A stretch of DNA of 64,000 nt from Haloarcula amylovorans (GTDB lineage Archaea; Halobacteriota; Halobacteria; Halobacteriales; Haloarculaceae). The notes under the pieces are model-generated. The model was not told the origin of the DNA and ran no database searches. It worked only from the letters and a program-made list of their open reading frames with translations. The position numbers and the translations under genes are program-made. The DNA is taken from assembly GCF_004681185.1 (NCBI RefSeq), contig NZ_SRIF01000001.1, positions 868,001-932,000 on the forward strand. Direction: 5' to 3'. Below, piece by piece: positions 55,621 through 64,000 of this stretch. Within the stretch, counting starts at the first letter, position 1. Each line of letters opens with the position of its first letter.

Positions 55621-57720
55621 TTACGCTTCTTTGCGCCCGTATCCCAACAGCAGCGACGCCACGACCGAGAGCAGCGCAACCACGGCAGTGAATCCGGGAC
55701 CGTCGCCGCCGGTGGTCGAAGTGGGATCCTCGTCGGTCGTCATCGAGTTCTCGCCGTCGGCCGTCCCGGACGCCGCGACGTCGAGCGTGCCAATCTGCGT
55801 GTCACCGACGCCGATGGCGTGCGTCCCGGCGGCCGGTGAGAGCGTCGCGGTGAACGTCTGCTCGCCGCCCGGCTGGACGGTCAGCGTTCGCTCGGTGACG
55901 GTATCACCGTCGACGGTGACAGGGACAGTCGTCTCGACGGGGGCAGACCCGTTGTTGCGAACGGTCGCGGTCACGGTGACGGTGTCACCGGCCGAGACGG
56001 CGTTCGTCGAGAGCGACCCACCGGTCTGGGCGGCCGTGACGGTTCCGAGCGCGAGCGTGGAGAACTGGTCGGTCTCCGCCCGGTAGGTCACGTTCTCCGC
56101 GGTGGACGCGACACGGGTCGTCGGCAGCGCGTTCCACGTCTCCGCGTCTTCGTCGTATCGGTAGAGGACGACGTTGGCCTCGGCAGTCTCACCGAGCGTG
56201 GCTCGAGACACGTCGACGGTGACCGTCCCTTGCTGGATCGACTGATCGACCGTGGTTCCGTTAGTCTGCAGCGACGGACGGAGCGTGAACCCGTGCTGGA
56301 CCGCGAGGCCGTCGGCGGCCGGACCACCGCCCGAGAGGTTCGTCGTTCGCTTGGCTTCGAGCCACAGCGTTCCCGACCCGCCGGCGTCGACCGACACCGT
56401 CTGAAGGGTCGCGTCTGCCGTCCCCATCTCGAACTCGAAGGGGACCGTCTGACCGGCCGTCGCGTTCTGCGCGACGCCGACGTACGTGTCGTTGCCGATT
56501 TTCACCGTGTTGCCGTCGGCGTTCGCCGGCGGCACGACGGTCAGCGACTGTCCACTTCTGTCACCGAGGGCAACGTTGTACTGGCCGGTTCGGTTCGGCG
56601 TCATGGTGACACTGAGCGTCCGCATCTCGTAGGGCGCGAGCGTCGCGTTGTACCGAGCAGTCTCGGTGCCGTCGACGATCACCGGTTCGTCGAACGTCCC
56701 GGTGGCGTCGCCAAGGTTGGCGACGGTCACCGTCTGCGTCACGGACGTTCCGAGCGTCGTCGCGGACTGATCGAGCCCGCTGTCGAGCACGCGGAGCGAC
56801 GGCGAGGCCGGACTATCTGGAGCGTGGCCGCCCCCCTCACTGTGGCCGCTGGTCTCGCTTTCGGTGGTGTCGTTCGTCTCGTTCGCAGCGGTGTCGTTCC
56901 CCGTCGCGCTGTCGTTACTCGTCTCCGCCTCGGTGACCGCGTTCGCGCTCACCTGGTAGGAGAACTCGCCCTCGTAGTCGTCGCTCGCGACGATGACCGT
57001 GTAAGGCTGTTCCTGTTCGATGACGTGCCGGAGCGTGACGTCCTGTCCGGCGTACGGAGCGACCTTCTGGGCCACGACTCGGTTGTTGGGGCCGACGAGG
57101 TACAACGCGGAGTCGGCCGCCGAGGAGTGGGTCAGCTCGATCTCCTGTCCGGCGGGTGCCGAAAGCGAGAGCTCCGCGTATCGGCCGTGGAACTGCTCGC
57201 TCTCCTTGTTTGTCTCGTCGACGGTGCCGACGACCGTCTCACCCAGTTCGATGGACGTCCGCTCCTCGGCGTCCAGTCGGTGCAGCGAGAGCAGGTATTC
57301 GTAGCTGTCTTCCGGGAAGTGACTCGTCACCTGGATGGTGTAGGTCCCGTCCGCGGGCAGCCGCGTCACAATCTCAGAGTTATTGCCCGGCCCGCCGTCC
57401 TCGTTGTGCGAGAGGCGCTGGCCGTCAGGACCGACGAGCACCATCGAGGTGTCGGTCGGACCGTAGAGGCTGACGTTGACCACGTCACCGGCGTTCCCTT
57501 CGAACGAGACCGGCTCGTAGTACCAGTCCCCTTTGTGGCCGTTATCCGTCGGATTGTCTCGTATCGCATCGACACTATCGACCGCGCCCCTCACCGTCTC
57601 GCCGTAGACGATCTCGCGCGTATCGTCCCCCGGTGCGGCGGCGACGGCACCCACACCGGCGATCGGTGCGGTGAGCGCCACCAAGAGGACGACGCCAACG
57701 GTCGCGAGGCGTGCGGTCAT
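55621..57720 (-). CDS. PGF-CTERM surface protein with PPC-like and CARDB-like domains
   Basis: A 699-residue secreted protein. The signal peptide is LATVGVVLLVALTAPIAGVGAVAA. Two PPC-like beta domains follow (about 30-150 and 150-265: VSLYGPTDTSMVLVGPDG and LYLVGPNNRVVA). A Thr/Asn/Ser-rich linker with many sequons comes next, then CARDB-type repeats (VTVANLGDATGTFDEP, VTATVRNNGSAPVETT). The C-terminus, PGFTAVVALLSVVASLLLGYGRKEA (given as its PGF start and hydrophobic stretch), is the PGF-CTERM signal, cut by archaeosortase A and lipid-anchored. It is probably an AglB substrate. Confidence 0.85.
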   Translation of the reverse strand: MTARLATVGVVLLVALTAPIAGVGAVAAAPGDDTREIVYGETVRGAVDSVDAIRDNPTDNGHKGDWYYEPVSFEGNAGDVVNVSLYGPTDTSMVLVGPDGQRLSHNEDGGPGNNSEIVTRLPADGTYTIQVTSHFPEDSYEYLLSLHRLDAEERTSIELGETVVGTVDETNKESEQFHGRYAELSLSAPAGQEIELTHSSAADSALYLVGPNNRVVAQKVAPYAGQDVTLRHVIEQEQPYTVIVASDDYEGEFSYQVSANAVTEAETSNDSATGNDTAANETNDTTESETSGHSEGGGHAPDSPASPSLRVLDSGLDQSATTLGTSVTQTVTVANLGDATGTFDEPVIVDGTETARYNATLAPYEMRTLSVTMTPNRTGQYNVALGDRSGQSLTVVPPANADGNTVKIGNDTYVGVAQNATAGQTVPFEFEMGTADATLQTVSVDAGGSGTLWLEAKRTTNLSGGGPAADGLAVQHGFTLRPSLQTNGTTVDQSIQQGTVTVDVSRATLGETAEANVVLYRYDEDAETWNALPTTRVASTAENVTYRAETDQFSTLALGTVTAAQTGGSLSTNAVSAGDTVTVTATVRNNGSAPVETTVPVTVDGDTVTERTLTVQPGGEQTFTATLSPAAGTHAIGVGDTQIGTLDVAASGTADGENSMTTDEDPTSTTGGDGPGFTAVVALLSVVASLLLGYGRKEA

Positions 57721-57969
57721 CGGTCACCCCCATCTCGGAATTCCGAACTACTGTCTGTCTGATCGGACATCACGGCGAGAGAACAAGAGACTATGGTATA
57801 GTTACCCGCTCTGTACGGCGTCTCACTGGGACCTACAACCCCGAATAGCGGGTTCCGCGCCGGTCGGGCCACCTAGGTCAGGATTTCTTGCGGTAACGCC
57901 TTCCTTCGACTGTTGTAGCGGCCAGTTATACGGTCTGTTACCATTGCACGTCCCGGCCATCACTCACTG

Positions 57970-58326
57970 GTGACCTCCGATCTCGCTGCGAACGTCGGAT
58001 TCGTCGGGGATACCCGGCTGCGATACGACCACGTTCTCTGGGGTGTCGTGTTGGGTGCATCGAGCGCCGATGTCGTCTTGACGCTAGTCGGGCTCTCGCT
58101 GTGTTTCAGTGAAGCGAACCCGGTCGCCAGAGCGATACTCGATATCGGGGGCGGTGTCGGTTTACTGGCCCTGAAAATCGCTGCACTGGGCGTCTTGTTC
58201 GCGGTCTGTCGCCGCCTCGGGACGACCTATCGGCGCGCGGCGTTACTCGCGTTCTCGCTGCCGCAACTGTACGCCGTGGGCCACAACGGGTTGTTGCTGG
58301 CCCGCTACGCCCATCTCTGCGGTTAG
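57970..58326 (+). CDS. DUF5658 small membrane protein
   Basis: A 118-residue protein with three to four membrane segments: HVLWGVVLGASSADVVLTLVGL, CFSEANPVARAILDI, GLLALKIAALGVLFAVC and YAVGHNGLLLARY. The SADVVLT and EANPVAR blocks mark DUF5658, a widespread archaeal and bacterial membrane family of unknown role. The start is a GTG at 57970. The stop overlaps the convergent gene at 58323 by four bases. Confidence 0.75.
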   Translation: MTSDLAANVGFVGDTRLRYDHVLWGVVLGASSADVVLTLVGLSLCFSEANPVARAILDIGGGVGLLALKIAALGVLFAVCRRLGTTYRRAALLAFSLPQLYAVGHNGLLLARYAHLCG

Positions 58327-58853
58327 GAGCGGTCGTCAGCGAGTATCTGCGAGGGCAGCTCGCTGCTCGTGCGCGCTTCGAGATACGTGATCGCGTCGTC
58401 CGGCGTGTAAGCGACACCGTCTATCAGACTGGGAAAGACACCGACCAGTCCGTCTTCGGTGTACAGTGCGATACAGCAGCACGGCGGGACGATGCGCCGA
58501 AACGACTCATCAGTGACGCTGGAAGTCACCTTCGAGATACGGAAGAACGGCGAGATAGAGATGTTCTTTTTCGCGGCCAGTTCGTAGAACTCGCTGATCG
58601 CGGCGGCGATTCGCTCACCGGCCCCGACCTCCGCGAGCGGGCCGCCGGTCGCGACGCTGTCGCCCCAGACCTGCAGATCGATGTCCGCAAGCGCACCGTC
58701 CGCGACAAGTGCCCTGAGCCGTTCGACCAGGGTATCTTGGTTCTCTTTGCACCCCACGGGCGCGAGAGAGTGGACGAACACCTCGACTCGGAGATCTGTC
58801 TCGCTGGAAGGCAAGAGTTCGTCGAGGTGGTCGTGGGTCTCATCTGAGCTCAT
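58323..58853 (-). CDS. Haloarchaeal HTH-associated family protein
   Basis: A 176-residue protein with the family blocks DLRVEVFVHSLAPVGCKENQD, VERLRALVADGALADIDLQVWG, AAISEFYELAAKKNISISPFF and VPPCCCIALYTEDGLVGVFPS (each quoted alone). I know this as a frequent haloarchaeal protein type often labelled HTH-domain or hypothetical; no DNA-binding motif is plain here. A PCCC triple-Cys run replaces the usual LPxMCL, which could bind metal. The ATG at 58853 follows a TATA box by about 31 nt. Confidence 0.7.
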   Translation of the reverse strand: MSSDETHDHLDELLPSSETDLRVEVFVHSLAPVGCKENQDTLVERLRALVADGALADIDLQVWGDSVATGGPLAEVGAGERIAAAISEFYELAAKKNISISPFFRISKVTSSVTDESFRRIVPPCCCIALYTEDGLVGVFPSLIDGVAYTPDDAITYLEARTSSELPSQILADDRS

Positions 58854-59247
58854 TTGTCTCGGATGGCGATGCCCCGAGCACGGTATTAAATACACACAGC
58901 CTTTTCGGGACTAAGAAACTCTTACGAACGTTCTCCCCTGAAACTCCCGGACGAGTCGCGTTGGGGGAGAGCGGACAGCGCAGTTCGGACGACGACGGCC
59001 GCCGTCGCGTGGCCTGAGTGGGGGGTGGGGTGGGTGAGTTGGCAAGGGATGGACCGGTTGGCCAGTACGTGCAGTGTCGCTCTCCCCGCGCTTTGACTGC
59101 ACGGGCTACTTGTATTGTTATTCCGTGGTTAGCGGCGGTAGGCAGTCGTTCGTTCGCCACGCGAGGCGAACTGTTTCGGTCGATTATCGAATGTTGAAAC
59201 GGAAGAAAACGACGTATAACTACTGTACGGTGGCGTGAGTCTCCGGT
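58854..59247. other. 394-bp structured, G-rich intergenic region
   Basis: No gene of supportable size is present. It contains the TATTAAATA promoter of the leftward gene (58884-58892). It also holds a 10-bp inverted repeat GGGGAGAGCG (58964-58973) with CGCTCTCCCC (59078-59087), a 7-bp repeat GTGCAGT (59069-59075) with ACTGCAC (59096-59102), and a G-rich tract at 59020-59048. These pairings suggest a noncoding RNA. Confidence 0.5.
58884..58892 (-). promoter_or_regulatory. TATA box for the 58323-58853 gene
   Basis: TATTAAATA (read leftward TATTTAATA) lies 31-39 nt before the ATG at 58853. This is the standard archaeal position for a short-leader transcript. Confidence 0.6.
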
Positions 59248-59346
59248 ATGATGTTCGCATCGAAACGAATCCTGCTGGTCAGCATCGCAGCGCTCGCCCT
59301 CGGCGTCTGGTACCGAACCCGCCGTTCACCGTCCAACGATGAGTAA
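59248..59346 (+). CDS. 32-residue single-span membrane peptide
   Basis: A tandem-ATG ORF: short polar start, SKRILLVSIAALALGVWY as one membrane span, then RTRRSPSNDE on the cytoplasmic side by the positive-inside rule. It ends with TAA at 59344-59346. It lies 47 bp upstream of a DUF7344 gene in the same direction. It is too short for family assignment, but composition and placement make it plausible. Confidence 0.45.
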   Translation: MMFASKRILLVSIAALALGVWYRTRRSPSNDE

Positions 59347-59393
59347 GGGACTCGTCGTGAGCGCGCCGATCGCCTCGCGAGCTCGGACTACTC

Positions 59394-59753
59394 ATGTCGC
59401 CTGACGACGAATCGCCGCTGTGTGACGAAGACAGCGAGACGGGGGTGCTTCCCGACGCCGACTCGGTCGAACTGCTCGCCTCCAGACGACGGCGGACTCT
59501 GTTGGGGTTGCTGATCGACGCCGAGCGGACCGACCACTCGCTCGAATCGCTCGCGACGGCCATCGCACAGACCGAGCGAGAGTCCGGTCTCGGTGCGATT
59601 CCGAGCCACCGAGTCGCCGTCTCGCTTTACCACGTGCACCTCCCGAAACTCGACGCTGCAGGCGTTCTCGATTACGACCGCGAGACGAACAGGGTTCGGT
59701 ACTGCGGTGACGAGCGAATCGAGGCGTGGCTCGCCGCCATCGACGAGTCCTGA
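59394..59753 (+). CDS. DUF7344 winged-helix protein, soluble (3)
   Basis: A 119-residue protein with only the winged-helix part: SVELLASRRRRTLLGLLIDAE, LESLATAIAQTERESG and SHRVAVSLYHVHLPKLDAAGVLDYD. Unlike the two paralogues at 52767 and 53698 it has no membrane anchor. Its HTH core is more diverged (HRVAVSLYHVHLPKL against KRVYVSLYQTHLPKL). It may regulate genes nearby or act with the anchored forms. Convergent with the FemAB-like gene, 8 bp apart. Confidence 0.8.
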   Translation: MSPDDESPLCDEDSETGVLPDADSVELLASRRRRTLLGLLIDAERTDHSLESLATAIAQTERESGLGAIPSHRVAVSLYHVHLPKLDAAGVLDYDRETNRVRYCGDERIEAWLAAIDES

Positions 59754-59761
59754 ACCGGCGC

Positions 59762-60763
59762 TCACTGGAGTCGCCGGTATAGCTGCGCCATCATCCCGAA
59801 CCCGGTGGAACTCCGTTCCAGGGAGTGATAGCGAGTCAGCGTCGGGGCGAACTTCGACTTATAGCGCGAGAGTCGTGGGTTGTTCGCACCGACGAGATCG
59901 TAGCTTCGGACGCCGCGGTCGGCGGCGTCTCGAATGATTTCCCAGTGTAGTAGATCGTTGATATCGTATTCGATGTCTTGTTTGACGGTCCCCTGCCAGC
60001 CGTACGCGCGTTCACCGTCGTCGAGAACGAGACTCCCGCCCGCGAACTTGCCGTCGATGGTGCAGACGTACGGTCTGAGAACGCCATCCGGGAGCGCCTC
60101 GTAGAGGTCGTCGACCAGCTCGGGGGTTACCGGAAAGCCGATGTTCTGCTCGTCGTGGCGCTGTTTGACCTGCGTGATGATCCGCCGAGCGGCCTCTCGG
60201 CCGGACATCGAGACGGAGCAGGCCTCCTCGGCTTCACGCACGTTCGAGCGTGCGTCGCGGCTGAACCGGTCGAACAGTGTCTCCGGTCCGGTGTCGAGGT
60301 CGACGACGTACGTAAAACGGGGCGTCTCCTCGAACAGTTCCCAGTCGAACGGGCGGGTATCCGGCGTCGTGATGGCCGTCCGAACGTGGACGTACCGGGG
60401 CGCGTGTGTCTCGTCGAGCCAGTCGATACAGGCGGAGACGAATCGCTGTCGTCTGCGCTCGACCGTGTTGGCTTTCATCCCCTGCTGTGTCAGCAAGACC
60501 GGCCCCAGATAGCTAATCTTCAGGTTCGGTGGCGGGGAAAACGCCGTCGTTATCGGCCCCTTCTCCAGGGTGAACAGTGGAAACAGGCCGATCTCCTCCT
60601 CTCCTTTGTAGCCGACCAGCGGGTGAAACTCCGCACCCGAGTGGGCGGCGAACACTTCGAGCGCCTCGAACCGGTGAAACGGCGTCCGCTCGTCGGTCCG
60701 ATCGAGCGCGTCGTTCCATACCGCGCCATCGTTCGTCGATAGTTTCGAAATCTCCAGACTCAT
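59762..60763 (-). CDS. FemAB/GNAT-like acyltransferase
   Basis: A 333-residue protein with the double-GNAT layout of FemAB and lipid II:glycine glycyltransferases. Blocks are TPFHRFEALEVFAAHSGAEF, FSRDARSNVREAEEA, GKFAGGSLVLDDGERAYGWQGT and NDLLHWEIIRDAADRG, then DLVGANNPRLSRYKSKFAP. Archaea have no murein, so the acceptor is likely a surface glycan or lipid. The ATG at 60763 is preferred to one 11 codons upstream. It diverges from the DUF1616 gene; such pairs appear in haloarchaeal surface-polymer loci. Confidence 0.8.
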   Translation of the reverse strand: MSLEISKLSTNDGAVWNDALDRTDERTPFHRFEALEVFAAHSGAEFHPLVGYKGEEEIGLFPLFTLEKGPITTAFSPPPNLKISYLGPVLLTQQGMKANTVERRRQRFVSACIDWLDETHAPRYVHVRTAITTPDTRPFDWELFEETPRFTYVVDLDTGPETLFDRFSRDARSNVREAEEACSVSMSGREAARRIITQVKQRHDEQNIGFPVTPELVDDLYEALPDGVLRPYVCTIDGKFAGGSLVLDDGERAYGWQGTVKQDIEYDINDLLHWEIIRDAADRGVRSYDLVGANNPRLSRYKSKFAPTLTRYHSLERSSTGFGMMAQLYRRLQ

Positions 60764-61029
60764 CGGTCCCTCCCGCGGTGTGTCGGCCCTTGCCATCGGC
60801 AGTTACACGCCCACATTTCTCGGCCAGAAAGTGGCGGCCCCGGGGGGTAAGTTATACCCAGCCTACGGAACGGCCTCCATCGGTAGCCTGCCGTCCCTGA
60901 ACCGACGGGCTGCGGTGGTATGCGCGGTATAACAAAGCGACGTTCGGGGAAAGCCCGTAATCGAACAATGTCTGTGGTCAGCGTCCCGGTCGACGCCTCG
61001 CGCTCGGCCGGCCAGTGGGGGACCGACGT

Positions 61030-62097
61030 GTGAGTGTCACTGAAACCGCCCGTCGTCTCGTGGAATCGACTCTCGATGTCGTCCCGGTAGACCTCGTTGC
61101 GCTCGTCGCGTACGTCGCGTTCGCGACGGCGGCAGTCGCCGGCGACGTCGGCGGCGAAGTCGGCCTGTTCGTCGTCGGGTCGATACTCGTCTTCTTCGCC
61201 CCCGGATACGCCATCGTCGCAGCGCTCTTTCCAGACCGACCGCGAAACAGAGACGAAGGCGAGAAGTCGCGGGCGCTCTCGCTGTCCTCGGCACACGACG
61301 GACTGCTCCCCCAGGAGCGACTGGCGCTCGCGTTCGGCGTCAGCGTCACGCTGATTCCGCTCTTTGCAGTCGCCCTCGGCGCTGCGGGCGTCCAGCTGAC
61401 GACCGAGTCTGTCCTCGCGGCGGTGTGGGCCATCGTCGGGTTCGGCGTCGTCGTCGGGGGTGTGCGGCGACTCCTCTTGCCGTCCCGGGAGCGATTCGAC
61501 CCACTGACCGTCGCACGACAGCCCCGAAACGAGGGCGTCTTCGCCGGAGACGCGGTGACGAACGTGTTGACGGTCTGTCTGTGTCTCGCGGTCGTGGCCG
61601 CCCTCGGGTCAGCCACCGTCGCCCTCGCTGGGCCACAGCAGTCGATGTCCTACACCAGCGCCTCGCTGTTGACGAAATCCGGCGACGGCGGACTGGGCGG
61701 CTACCCCACCAACGTCACGCAGGGTCAACCACAACAACTCGTCGTGGAGGTCACGAACCATCACGAAGAAGCGGCGAACTACACCGTCGTGACGAAGATT
61801 CAGCGCGTGGACGGCGGGACGGTGCTGGCGAGCAACGACCTGCTGACCCAGAGCCAGCGCGTGGGCGTCAACGAGACGTGGACCTACGACCACACCGTCA
61901 GACCGTCGATGGCCGGACAGGACCTCCGACTGGTCTACTACGTCGTTCGCGGGCCGGTGCCCGACAGCGTGAACGAGAACACGGCCGAACGGGTTCTCTA
62001 CCTACGACTCGACGTGACGCCAGCTGACTCGTCGCAGACGGCGCAGTCGACGAACGCGACGCAGACGCCGACGGCGACACCGACCCCGTCGCAGTAA
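61030..62097 (+). CDS. DUF1616 membrane protein
   Basis: A 355-residue DUF1616 protein. Five membrane segments span about 20-195: DLVALVAYVAFATAAVAG, GLFVVGSILVFFAPGYAIVA, LAFGVSVTLIPLFAVALGAAG, SVLAAVWAIVGFGVVVGG and VLTVCLCLAVVAALGSATVAL. A 160-residue external beta domain with sequons (NVT, NYT, NET) follows, then a Thr/Pro tail. The start is a GTG at 61030, which overlaps the TGA of a 21-codon upstream ORF as GTGA. The function is unknown; such proteins cluster with surface-glycan genes. Confidence 0.8.
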   Translation: MSVTETARRLVESTLDVVPVDLVALVAYVAFATAAVAGDVGGEVGLFVVGSILVFFAPGYAIVAALFPDRPRNRDEGEKSRALSLSSAHDGLLPQERLALAFGVSVTLIPLFAVALGAAGVQLTTESVLAAVWAIVGFGVVVGGVRRLLLPSRERFDPLTVARQPRNEGVFAGDAVTNVLTVCLCLAVVAALGSATVALAGPQQSMSYTSASLLTKSGDGGLGGYPTNVTQGQPQQLVVEVTNHHEEAANYTVVTKIQRVDGGTVLASNDLLTQSQRVGVNETWTYDHTVRPSMAGQDLRLVYYVVRGPVPDSVNENTAERVLYLRLDVTPADSSQTAQSTNATQTPTATPTPSQ

Positions 62098-62650
62098 TGT
62101 CGCGGTTCAGTCGGTGGTCAGACTCCTTTTCGCGATAGTACGCAGAGTCGACGACACGCTCTCTCGTCCAGTAGTCGGGCCAGCGTGCCACAGGTCGTGA
62201 CAGCACAGCGACGCCGTCACCGTCGTCGCCTCTCCGTGAGTGTGGCGTGTCGCTCTATGTCGACTGTCGGCCATACGCGACGGTGAAGCCGCCGTATGGG
62301 TAGCGCCGGTTCGCCGTACAGTCGGAGCTGATTCGTCGTTCAGTCCGCTTGCTTCCGTCGTCCCGTTAGCGCCAGCTCGTCGCCCGGCCACAACGTAGGC
62401 TGCCGTACGACGAGGAGCGTCCATCAACCAGAGTCGGTGCCCGCCAGTCCTCGCGCCACTGTAGGCGTCGTGGGACGATCCCGAGACGGGTCGGCGTATC
62501 GATGTACGCACCTCGCCGACGGCGTCGAGTGAGGAGTTCCTGCCCGTCGTGTCAGAATCGTCCATTCGGCAATTTCGCTTCGGCTGTACGCCGTCTGCGT
62601 GTACCCCGAGGAGTCTGCGTAGCAGAAGAAAAGACCGTCCCCGTCGCGAC
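62098..62650. other. 553-bp gap between DUF1616 and the PKD-type gene
   Basis: Two genes converge here. Open frames exist on both strands (for example 62107-62706 leftward), but their products have basic, Arg/Ser/Thr-rich composition unlike the acidic proteins of this genome, so I call none of them. It may be eroded coding DNA. No repeat or strong hairpin was seen. Confidence 0.5.
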
Positions 62651-64000
62651 TCAGAGCTGTCGGCTGAGAACCACGATCCCGCCGGCCAGCAAGCCGACGC
62701 TCCCAACGGCGACGAGACCGAGAAGCAGCGGGGACATCCCGCCGTTGGACTCGCCGTTACCGCCCGCTGGCGTCTCGCTCTGGCTCTGCGCCGCGTCGCC
62801 GTCGACAGTGACGCTAGCGTTCTGGCCGTTCACGCCGACCGTGTACTGCCCGGGCTGTTCGATGCGCTGTTCGAAGGTGACCGTCTCTGCGGCTCCTGCG
62901 GCGACGGTGAGGCGCTTCGTCCCGACGACGTCGCCGAAGGCGACGAACGACGCGGTGACGGTGCCCGACTCGGTCCCTTCGTTGGTGAACGTCGCGGTCA
63001 CGCGCACGGGTTCTCCGGGGCTCACGGCGTCGCGTTCGACGGTGACAGTCGGCTGACTGATGTTCGCCTCGGAGGGGGCGACGTCGACCATCCGGCTCTG
63101 GCCGGCGATGGTGAGTCGCTGGCGGCCCGACGCGGCGGGCACTACCGACATCGTGACCCGTCTCGTCTCGCCCGCGCCGAGGGTCACTCGCTCGGAACCG
63201 ACGACCCGTCCGCCGAGTACGGCGGTTATCGTCTTCGCTCCATCGCGTTGGCCCGTGTTCGAAAGCGTTGCCGTGACGTTCACCGGCCGGTCGGCGACGA
63301 GGTCAGATTCCACAGTCAAATTGCTGCCGACCACGTCGGGTCGCGCGAGGCCGACCGCGAGCGGTGTCTCCGGGCCGGCGGTGGCGTTCACCACGACCGT
63401 CGAACCGTTGCTGACGACGGTCGTCTCGGCAGCCTGCCAGTCGGACCCGGTCCACGTCGCCACCGTGAGCGACTCGACGGAGCCGCCGCGGTTGCGAATC
63501 GCCTCCCGGTCGAGCGCTATCTGGTACGTGACCGACGAGGGTGCCGATCCGCCATCGACCGTCGGGTCGAGCGCCAACAGGGTCTCGTCGCTGCCGGTCG
63601 GCGGCCCGTCGCTCCCGTTCCACGCGTCGGTCACGGTGAGGGTCGTCCCCGCTCTGGCATCGGCAAGCGCGAGCCGCTGGACGTCCGCTGGACCGGACCC
63701 TAGCATCCCCTCGTCCAGCGCCACGCCGACGGCACCAGTTCCGGGGTCGTTGACCTCGACGCGGACGCCGCCGTCGATTTGTGTCGCGGTCGCGGGGGGT
63801 CCGTCGTTGGATGGCGGCGGGGCAGCGCCGCCACCGCCCGTACTGCCACTGCTACTGTCGTCGTCACCGCCATCATCACCGCCGCCACCACTGCCGCCCT
63901 GTGACTCACGTTCGACGGTTACTGTCGCACTCGCCGTCGCCGTCTGGTTCGTCCCGTCGACCACAGTGATGCTGACGGTCCGGTCGCCGGGCGCGTCGAA
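62651..64000 (-). CDS. PKD/CARDB-type cell-surface protein, 5' end outside the window
   Basis: The C-terminal 449 residues of a larger protein; the frame is open to base 64000. It begins in the end of a PKD-like domain (DAPGDRTVSITV, TATASATVTVE), then a Gly/Ser/Asp-rich linker. A beta domain of about 190 residues comes next, then CARDB-like repeats (VTATLSNTGQRDGAKTIT, VTATFTNEGTESGTVTAS). A single membrane span (SPLLLGLVAVGSVGLLAGGIVV) lies near the end, with a short RQL tail. No PGF motif is present, so anchoring is by this span. Probably a surface protein. Confidence 0.8.
   Translation of the reverse strand, partial: FDAPGDRTVSITVVDGTNQTATASATVTVERESQGGSGGGGDDGGDDDSSSGSTGGGGAAPPPSNDGPPATATQIDGGVRVEVNDPGTGAVGVALDEGMLGSGPADVQRLALADARAGTTLTVTDAWNGSDGPPTGSDETLLALDPTVDGGSAPSSVTYQIALDREAIRNRGGSVESLTVATWTGSDWQAAETTVVSNGSTVVVNATAGPETPLAVGLARPDVVGSNLTVESDLVADRPVNVTATLSNTGQRDGAKTITAVLGGRVVGSERVTLGAGETRRVTMSVVPAASGRQRLTIAGQSRMVDVAPSEANISQPTVTVERDAVSPGEPVRVTATFTNEGTESGTVTASFVAFGDVVGTKRLTVAAGAAETVTFEQRIEQPGQYTVGVNGQNASVTVDGDAAQSQSETPAGGNGESNGGMSPLLLGLVAVGSVGLLAGGIVVLSRQL

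Noticed and set aside
56230-57762. 510-codon open frame antisense to the PGF-CTERM gene
   Set aside because: The product is Arg/Val-rich without motifs, while the minus-strand protein has a signal peptide, known domains and an anchor signal.
57834-57948. Possible fourth copy of the palindromic element (CTACAAC and GTTGTAG)
   Set aside because: The short matches are in the opposite arrangement and spacing, without the ATACGGATT end or TACCGG core.
62107-62706. 199-codon minus-strand frame between DUF1616 and the PKD-type gene
   Set aside because: Arg/Ser/Thr-rich product, overlaps the end of the surface-protein gene, and lacks the acidic composition of all real genes here.

Overview
The window is chromosomal DNA from a halophilic archaeon (class Halobacteria). 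The evidence is the uniformly high-GC, strongly acidic coding sequence, the TATA-box promoters with very short leaders, and the marker genes: DNA topoisomerase VI next to DNA gyrase, archaeal proteasome beta, AglB and AglJ of S-layer N-glycosylation, Dph2, a UPF0212 protein, a HEWD protein, HalOD1 and DUF7344 domains, and a PGF-CTERM surface protein. I cannot fix the genus from sequence alone.

Layout. 0-9 kb: the 3' end of an ATP-dependent DNA ligase, an MBL-fold hydrolase, then the topoisomerase block, with top6B-top6A leftward and gyrB-gyrA rightward from one shared 179-bp promoter region. 9-27.5 kb: mostly housekeeping metabolism. It holds a flavin reductase, arginase, a sensor kinase, a sugar-nucleotide epimerase, an Rrf2-like regulator, an NDH-2 type dehydrogenase, a mutase-cytidine deaminase-nucleoside phosphorylase operon for nucleoside salvage, proteasome beta, a CBS regulator, purM with a site-2 protease and a TraB protein, PadR, a thioesterase, a methyltransferase, HEWD and CutA. 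27.5-43 kb: an N-glycosylation and surface-glycan island, comprising aglB, GT2, GT4, GT39-like, a flippase, two alkaline-phosphatase-superfamily enzymes, TrmB and aglJ. A decayed IS6-type element and about 1.3 kb of AT-rich, gene-poor DNA interrupt it.

43-52.7 kb: an HxlR/DoxX divergent pair, a rhomboid protease, METTL5-like and Dph2 genes, YlbF, an MFS transporter, a second MBL protein, a coiled-coil protein and a divergent HisG-like protein. 52.7-64 kb: a lineage-specific region with three DUF7344 winged-helix proteins (two membrane-anchored), HalOD1, tiny ORFs, DUF5658, a PGF-CTERM surface protein, a FemAB-like acyltransferase, DUF1616 and a truncated PKD/CARDB-type surface protein.

Beyond the genes, the most striking signal is a family of three 79-80-bp near-palindromic intergenic elements (about 25.2, 47.6 and 51.7 kb). 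They share ends and layout and show paired (compensatory) base changes. Other structure not explained by genes: a dyad exactly flanking the gyrB TATA box, a large inverted repeat between hxlR and doxX, a nested hairpin in the AT-rich island, a structured G-rich intergenic region at 58.9-59.1 kb, and a terminator-like hairpin at 18.84 kb with no gene upstream of it. No tRNA, rRNA or CRISPR array was recognised.
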